Assembly (NCBI GenBank): GCA_009792885.1
Contig: WMCF01000015.1
Coordinates: 3,859,076-3,923,075, forward strand
Direction: 5' to 3'
Length of the DNA: 64,000 nucleotides
Origin: Eremophila alpestris peregrina
Taxonomy: Eukaryota; Chordata; Aves; Passeriformes; Alaudidae
This document shows, one piece after another, positions 50,601 to 59,600 of the stretch. Under the pieces are notes generated by a model. It was given only the letters and a program-made list of their open reading frames with translations. It had not been told where the DNA came from and did not search any database. A program made the translations under genes and the position numbers. The stretch's first letter is position 1; every line of letters begins with the position of its first letter.

Positions 50601-53600
50601 CTGAAAATGGAAGAGTGTATGTCAGTAACGTGTTCCTTGTAGTTAAATGTGTAACACTTAGAGCAGCCATGGCATTTTGAAGGTAGCTTTGTGGTAAATT
50701 CTCTCTTCCAGCTTACCAATTTTGTGTGATAAAACTATTGAAGTAATTTATCCATCTTTGACACTTACTGTCTCTGTCACTTACTGATTCTTGCATTCTT
50801 TCTCCAGAAAGGTCAGCTGGGCAGGCCCATTCTGGACATGCCCTACTGGAATGCAAAGCCAGCTCCTATGCCCAACATCGGCTCCAAATACGGGCGCAAA
50901 GCCACGTGGATCGGCGCGAGTGGAGACCAGACTTTCCTCCGGATCGATGAAGCTCTCATTAATTCCCACGTGCTTGCCACATCAGAGATATTTGCAAGCA
51001 GGCATATAATAGGCAAGAACTCTTCTAAATAATTTTAAATGCTTGTAGAAGTATTGGAGAAGAAAGTGGGTTCAGTTGTGTAAACCATAGAGGAGCAACA
51101 AGTCAAAAACATGGTGGAGGGAATGAAAATATTTTGGCCTTCTAGTTTTACTGCATATGATGATCCTTTCTTTAGAAAAATGGTTTTTATTAAAGATAAT
51201 AATGTAAAAGCCTAACCTTCACTTGCATTTAAATCTTACTACCATTTATTTTTTGTAGCAGTATATCTGTTCTTCCCTACTGTATTATGTGGTATTTTCT
51301 AAGCATGAAGTATTAATGAATGGAGTCTTCATGTTTGTTTGCTCTCTTTGCTCCCTGATCTAGGTTTGGTACCAGCTTCAATATCAGAACCACCTCCTTT
51401 TAAATGTCTTCTGATAAACAAAGTAGATGGCAGTTGCAAAACATTCAATGATTCTGAGCAGGAAGACCTTCAAGGTTCTGGTGTGTGTCTGGATCCTGTC
51501 TATGATGTTATTTGGAGGCAAGTGTGGATTGTAGCTATTAAATTAGTAATACAGAAATACTTTTTAAAATATCTTGTAAGGCTGGAGATTTGATTATAAT
51601 TATTTTCTCTGTAAATGAAAAACAATTTTTAGTCTTCGATAAATATTTTTCACTGTTTTTGGATGATTTGTTCAAGTAAGCTCAAAACAAACTTGTTCTC
51701 TTGCCTGCATTTTTAAAATTTCCTTTCTTTTTTGCATCATTCTCATTCCAGTCTTACAATATTTTGGGGATTCAAATCTGTTCTGTTTCTTCACTCTCTT
51801 TATTCCCTTTCCTCTGTCTACTTAACACTTGACTGAATAACTTCCTTGCCATATTCAGCTGCCATACGTGTGTGTCTTGAATTGTTGTTCTTCTGTCATA
51901 AGTAGTTAAGACTACTAGAGAAGAAGTGGAGCCATGGTATTCTTTTCAGTTCTGGCATTTTGGGAGGTCAAAATAAAGGTGTTTATTTAGATGGCATAGA
52001 CATTCAGACCAATTGTAATTATTTCAGTCCTTGGAATGTTGTCTTTGAGCAAGTGTAGATAATAAGCCTTTGTTCCAGCACAGAATCATAACATCTAATT
52101 CTTCTATAACAATTTAAAGGCTGTGTTAGCAAGGATTTGGGGAGAAATCTGAACTTCCATCTGAGTTAAAGAGCTTGATGATGTTTAAATTGTTTGAAGA
52201 CAAAACAAGTTAGAGTGATGCTGGGAACCAGCTAGCCAGCATTCCAACACACCTGGAAAAGATGGTATCTCATAGGATCATGTCTTTAAAAGCTGCTTGC
52301 ATCCTACTTTGGATGTCTTCATCCAGAATTGAAATTCAAGAACTTAACAGCCAATTAACATTGAAGCATGTGTTTGCCAGGCACATTTCTGTATGACATA
52401 GGAAGTACCTTGCATGATTGTAGTTCTGCATTTTGCACATCTGCAGGATTGTTTGAATCTCACTGGTTCAGTTCTTACTTAAATTATGCTGAGATTAGAA
52501 ATAAGGGTAGCACCCTCATCCCTTAGAGCTCTATATTTTCAGCATGTTTAAATTCACCGAAAGATTCAATTTGTGAAATAAACCAGTTATCAGTGGCCAT
52601 GGGAATGCAGCAAGTTTCAGGGGAGGCAAGGTAATGATACTCAACTTGCAGACAATAAAATGGTTATTCAGCTTGAGAAAGTAAAAAGTCACGTTAGTTA
52701 TTATGGATAAACAAATGAAGTATTTTACTGTCTTGCAGTATTTTGGGGACTGTAGAACTAAATCTAGAACTTAAATACTTAACTGAAAAGTGAATTTTTT
52801 GAGCCTGCAGATTTATTTCTCTGTCATATCCCATTTTTGTTCAATAGAAAATACTAAAACAGTCTGAAGAAAGACATGTTAATAAATATGCCTGTTAGTA
52901 GTTAAATACTTGGTATATTATTATCTCTGGACATTTTAATTCATGCCTATTTAAATGATGGATTCAGTTTCTTGTACAGAGACAGCATTCTGATGATGTG
53001 CAGCTTAAACATTTCTTTAAAGCTTTGTGACTTAATCTCTTAGTGACATTCAAGTAGTTGTGGAATGTCACATGTGTTTAAATTTGAACATTGCTAACTT
53101 GTTAAAATCCTGAATACATATGGTGTCCTTTAATATTTTTTAGTTAAAACTATTTCTTTCTCCATTAGATTTTTAACTGTACCAAATGAAAATTTCTTTT
53201 GTGCTTCTTCAGAACACTCCCATAGACTTACGTCTTCTTACCGTTTCTTCCTTTTCATAGTGGTTTCAAAGATTTCAATTTCTTTTTCTATGTGTTAATC
53301 TATATTATAGAAAGTCTTTGTATTCCCTTGTTTTTGCTGCCCTTTTTTATATTAACTTAAAAACTCATGAGGTGATGTTACCAATTTCAAAAAGCCCAAA
53401 CAAAATACGTTGGATTCCTTGATATTTTTTTCTGTTAATTGAAGGTAAGCCTTTTACTTTCACTTGGCATCTTTAAAATTTTTTGAGCACATCTGCCATT
53501 CTCCTTAGTACTTTGCTAGTTTCATGTATTTGTGATAGTGATGCTCAGTTTTGAGAGTTTGTACCAGCAGATCTACATTTTACATTAAATATCCTAAAAT

Positions 53601-56600
53601 GTAATTATTGGTTAGGTTTTGTATTGTTTTCAGTGGATGGGAGGTTTTGTTCATTCTGTTTTCTCTTGCTCTAGGTTCCGCCCCAATGCCAGGGAGCTGT
53701 GGAGTTACAACGCAGTCGTTGCTGATTCCAGGCTCCCCTCAGCTCCAGACATGCAGTCCCGGTGTAGCATCTTGAGTCCAGAGCTTGCTCTGCCAACAGG
53801 TTCCAAAGCTCTGACCACCAGATCTCATGCAGCTTTGCATATTCTAGGTATACATTTATAGTTCACAATTTAGAACCTGAGATGAAATGAAGTAATGTAA
53901 CTTTAACGTATAAACAAATTGTAATCTAAAAAGTTCCTGACTTTTTTCAGTTAAAATTTTATTTTGTAGTCTTTCACAATTGCTCTTAACTCTTACAATT
54001 TTGCTGATGTAGTTATCTTCTGCCATCTTAAGGGTGTTAGAGGATTTTAGAGTTCTGATGGAACTTGCTGTTAGATGCCGGCATAATAAGAGACCTTCCT
54101 AGATGATCTTTTTGGACAGTCTGCAGAATAAAGTCAGTACTCATATCCTGTAGTCTCAAAAAAAACCCATCCAAACTTGCAAAAAGTGCTTTTCAAAAAG
54201 TCATTTTTATTTTAAAGTAAATGCAGTATATAAAATTATAATACAATCTTTGCAGTTTTGTATAATGAGTCACTAAGAAAATTATTGTTTCTTTTAGTAG
54301 TTTTTTTGTAGTCTAAAAATGCAAAAATTAATTCCACTGTGTTCCTGTATAAACTGGCCATATGCTATGGAGCCAGTACTTCAAAGCACAGCTTTGGAAG
54401 GGATTTTAACTCACTTGTCCACTGATTTGTTAAGTCATCTATTCCTTGACCTGCTGACTTCATTGTGTGCTAGAGATGTGATAACTTTCAACTTGAACAG
54501 TACTTTTTTATGTCTGAGTCAAAGTAAGGCATGTTAGGTACCCATGTGTATGAAACAAAACACCTTTTGTGAAGACTTTCAAAGCTGCTCATAATTCAGT
54601 TCCTACTTCAACTCTTTTTGAGTAATACTGTAAGTGTAAAAAGGAAAAAATGGTTACTGGTAATTTATTTACCATTGGAAAAGTTGCAAAGTAGGTTTAG
54701 TCACATTTGTTTGTTATTCTGGATACTAAATTAAGTGAAGTTGATCTTTAGTAGCAAGCCTTGAGATTCTGTAGCAATGTCCCTTGACGTAATCAAAACT
54801 TTGAAGCTACTCAGTAGCATATGTGTGGTTTAGGGATAAAATAGATTGCATTGATTTTCTTTACTAGTACTCTTTTCCATTTCAGTGATTATAATCAACA
54901 GGCAGAAAATTTGGGTTCTTTTTGGTTTTGCTTTCTTTTAGGTTGCCTTGATACTTTGGCTGCTATGCAAGACTTAAAAATGGGTGTTGCAAATACAGAA
55001 GAAGAGACTCAAGCAGTAATGAAAGTTTATTCTAAAGAAGACTATAGTGTGGTTAACAGATTTGAAAGTATGTACACACTAAAATTTTATTGCACAAGCC
55101 TATCAGCTTGCAAAACAAAAGACTAAAACGAATTATATTTTTGTTGGGGTTTTTTTCTGCAGGTCATGGAGGAGGCTGGGGTTATTCAGCCCACTCAGTA
55201 GAAGCCATCCGTTTCTGTGCTGATACAGATATATTGCTGGGTGGTCTTGGTCTTTTTGGTGGTAGAGGTGAATACACTGCTAAAATAAAGGTAGGAGGTT
55301 TTGTTTTGTTTTAAGCAATATCATATCTGAAAATCACGACTTCAGTAATGCTATCTAAAACCATGATTAGTTTTATTTCTGGATGAATGAGTGGTTTACT
55401 ATATGTGGAAATCATTATGCAGGCACAGTGCATGAAGTAGAGAGGTGAGCTTTTAATGAATTTGGCCCATTCTTACCTTCACTAAATGCTGTGCCATCTT
55501 AGAGGTATCCTGGGCAGGTATTTTAGCACTCTGAATAGTTCTGTGATATATTTTCACAAAGCTCCAAGGTCCACCAGCAGAAAATTGGTGTTGTGGGCTT
55601 CAGGTTAGAGTCGCATCCTGTGTGTTGCATGAGGAGCTGCTCTCAAAAGCAGAAAAAGAGTCCTTATCAGGAGCCATTGCTTTCCACTTTCCTTGCCACT
55701 TCTTTCTCAGACTGTTGTCTGGATAGCTTCTGGGCTGGGATTCTTCAACTAAGAGCGAATGGCACCAAATACAATTAACTCTGTGCCAAATGTAGGCATG
55801 ATTACAAGTAGAGCATGTGTGCTGATTATTTTAAAATAAATAAATCTGGCTTTGGATAAATTAACCTCTCAGAAAGACACACTGTGGTGTCAGAGCTCTG
55901 GTTTCAGGTAAGTGTTCTCTGCTCCAATATTTAATAAGGATTTTGCTAAAAGATGTTATATCTGAGATTTCTCATAGATGCTTGTATTTGTATATTCAGA
56001 ACATGTTATTGTTGTTACTTGTCATTTAGTGAATTATTGAATCTTCTTCTGCCTTTTTCAGATGAATGGGTATTAAGGTTTGTCCTAGAGAAGTAGATGA
56101 CACATACTTAGCAGTAACATTTGCATAAGTCAACAGGAAATACAGAATAAGTAATTGCACTTTATTCTAGTTTAACATAATGACTGAGAATTGCAAATGA
56201 CGAAGTACAGTCAAGAAACTTAATGTTAGTCATGTCTTTTAAATGCATAATGTTATACCAGAGGAAACAATGTTATGATAATATTCTAATATTATATTTT
56301 CAGTTTGTTTAGGATTAGCTTATAGCCAAGATAAGATTTGCCAGTCCTGCCAGAAATAAGCTGTATATTAAATAGGTGTTTGCAAGAGAGGTTGTAGACA
56401 TGTGTTGTGGTCCTTTATCAGAATTATCAAACCATAGAAATTACTTGTAAGTAAGAAAGCAAAGTTCTCTTGGGTATCATGTTTTGTCCCAGTCACCAAC
56501 TGTTTATAACATTATTGACTGTCTCTGCTAAACTGTCAAGCTGTCCCTTTCCAGAGAAGCTGAGTATATCTTAATGTATATAGTGCATTTCAGTCAGTGA

Positions 56601-59600
56601 TGGAAAACTTGCAGCATCTGCCCAAGTTTGCCTTTTTAGATGCTCTGCTTTTGTCTTGCTTGCAAGATTTAGAGTTTCTCCACTTAAAAATATATCTGGA
56701 CATAAGGCTTGGGAGTCAGTGGCAATTGCTGTTTCTTAGGAGTTAATGCCTGACTTCCAAATGGGATTATGCCTGTCAGTGATACTAAGTAGTAGTTATT
56801 TTTGGGAAAGAAGAGTAGTATACCATTTCCAGAATGCCAGACCAGAAAAAGTGGTATTATGAGGTTTCTACTAATTTTGCTTTTATTCTTACTTCACCAG
56901 TTGTTTGAATTGGGTCCAGATGGGGGAGACCATGAGACAGATGGAGACCTCCTTGCTGAGACAGATGTCTTAGCATATGATTGTGCTGCCAGGTAAGATG
57001 TTTAGCTTACCTACTTACACCTGCTTCTTGATCTTTATTTTTACTTCACTGTATCACTTCACATTTTAGTATCACTTTAAATATCAACCAAGATGGTCTA
57101 CGTCATTAGAATTTTGTAGCAAGGGATGTAAAACACTTCAAGTGTGTAGGGAAATAGTAAAACACCAAATACATTTCCAAACCATTGCGGTATTTAAATT
57201 AGAAGTAGAAAGATAATCAAAATCTTGCTCTTGTAATCCAAGTCAAATCCCATCTTCCTATGCTGTGACCACAAGACAAAAATATTGCAGCAGCTCTTTT
57301 GTGCATATGTTTGGGTTAGCCATGTTGTAGCTGCTTTTTCATTTTCTGTAATGAAGTAATTTAAATGTCAAATGATACATGATTAATTTTTTCAGGTTTA
57401 AATCTTACATATCAATCCCCTAAATATATGTTCTATTAATTTCGTTAATACTTACTGTAATTGCTAAGAATTAATGTATAAGTTCTTGTAATTAACATTT
57501 TATGAAATCAATATTATGTAGTACTTTATAATTAATACTTTGCTTGCAGTATTATATATTAAATGTAATTGGGTTTATGTGTGTTAATTTAACTTAATGT
57601 CTCCTTACTCTGTTTGGCATTGAGATGATTGTTTCTCAATTCAAAATTAAGCATGACTTAGGCATCTGAATGATTATTTTTCAATTACTACAATATTTTT
57701 GGATTAAAAACTTCTGGGTTTTGATTATAAATAGATACAACTTAATACCATTACTTCTCAATTTCTTTTATAATTAGGGTGTAATTTATTAAAAGTTAAT
57801 AAGAAAAATAATTCACATCTAACATTTTCCAAAATTTACTTCTCCCAGAGAGAAATATGCAATGATGTTTGATGAGCCAGTACTCCTGCAAGCTGGCTGG
57901 TGGTATGTAGCCTGGGCAAGAGTGTCAGGACCTAGCAGTGATTGTGGATCTCATGGACAAGCCTCTATTACTACAGATGATGGGTATGTTTTTTTCAATA
58001 TTTTTTATTGAAAAAGAAGAGCTCTAATAAGACTTGAATAATAACTGGGTTATTTCTCTTTCAGTGTTGTATTTCAGTTTAAAAGTTCCAAGAAATCAAA
58101 TAATGGCACAGATGTGAATGCAGGGCAGATTCCACAGTTACTATACAGGTAATATTTAAATCTCTGGAGCAATTAAATGACATGTTTTGTTAAAGAGAAA
58201 TATTAAGTTAATTATAACTGTGTTTCATGAAAATATCATAGTATTAAGCAAAGGAAATCAGTATCTGAAAATTGTAGGGAAAACTTCGTGTCTTTGAGAA
58301 AAGTAATGAAATTATACCCACATTTACTTCCTTGCTATTTTTTTTGCACTCATCCTGCATGAGTCTTGAGATTCTCGTTTGCATCCATAGAAGCTCATGA
58401 TTTCATATAACATGAGTAATATTTTTTGCCTGTTGGGGAGTGCTCTATTTGGTCACCCTCAGTTTAGAAACTGTATAGTCTTGAACAGACAGTGTTAATG
58501 AAACAAAGCTAAAATCAATAATGAACTGTGCTTTACAGTAAGTTACCATAAACTTATCATTGCCAAGATAATGTTACCTAAGTTTTAATAATCAGGAGCT
58601 CTTCACCGTGTTGATAGTATGTTTTACAAATTTCCTCAGATATATACATGATTTTTAAATTTTGTATATAATTCCCCTGGTCTCCACGCTGATTCTGGAA
58701 CTTGCATGTCCTGTCTAAGCATGTCCTTTTCAAAGTTCCTTTGCAGAACAAGTCACTAATGCCATTAAGTTTTCTGTCCATAGATGCCCTGTCCCTCCAG
58801 GTGAAGGTTTCATGTTGTATGTATATGAAGTCCTGGCATGACAAATTCATTATTTGGGTGATTTCTGTGGAGAGATGGATATAGCCAAAAGGCCAGGAAG
58901 TCTTGAGGCCTCTGAAGACCTATGAGTGGCACAGAAGGAGGGTGCTGCAGTGATAGATGCTGTCTTTATTTTTAACCTCCACATATATTTTCCCTTTACA
59001 AAACTGGTTTTTTTTTAAGGAATAAAATATCTAGGCTTGATTTCATCTGAGGAAATATAGTAGATACTTGTAATAATTGCATGTAATTAAATCTCAGCCT
59101 CATTTTCAGTTGTCACAATACTGCCAGTTGAACAGAATTCAAGATACTTGATTAGTGGTCTAGTATGATTAGGAAACTGGAGGAAGTTGTGTTGAAACTG
59201 AACACTGTTTTTGAGAATTAAAACTTTTTTCACTTTGTTTTTTTTTCCCCACTTGAACAATAAAAACAGTAAAAACTACAAAAAGTAAAAAACTAAAACA
59301 AAACACTGAACGAAACCCAAAACTCTACTAAAACTAAAAACTGGAGATGTCAAGTAAGTTCTAAAATTGTTCTTCCAGGTTGCCAACGAGTGATGGCAGT
59401 GCATCCAAAGGAAAACAGCAAACCAGTGAACCCGTGCATATTTTAAAGAGATCTTTTGCCAGAACTGTCTCAGTGGTGAGTACTATCAAGAATCTTCTGT
59501 TTCCTGCAAGTTTATACATGGTTAGGAAATGGAAAGAGACAGATGTGGAAACAATGATGGTTTTGTATTTTTCTCAAGCAGAAGTTAGGTACACTGATAG

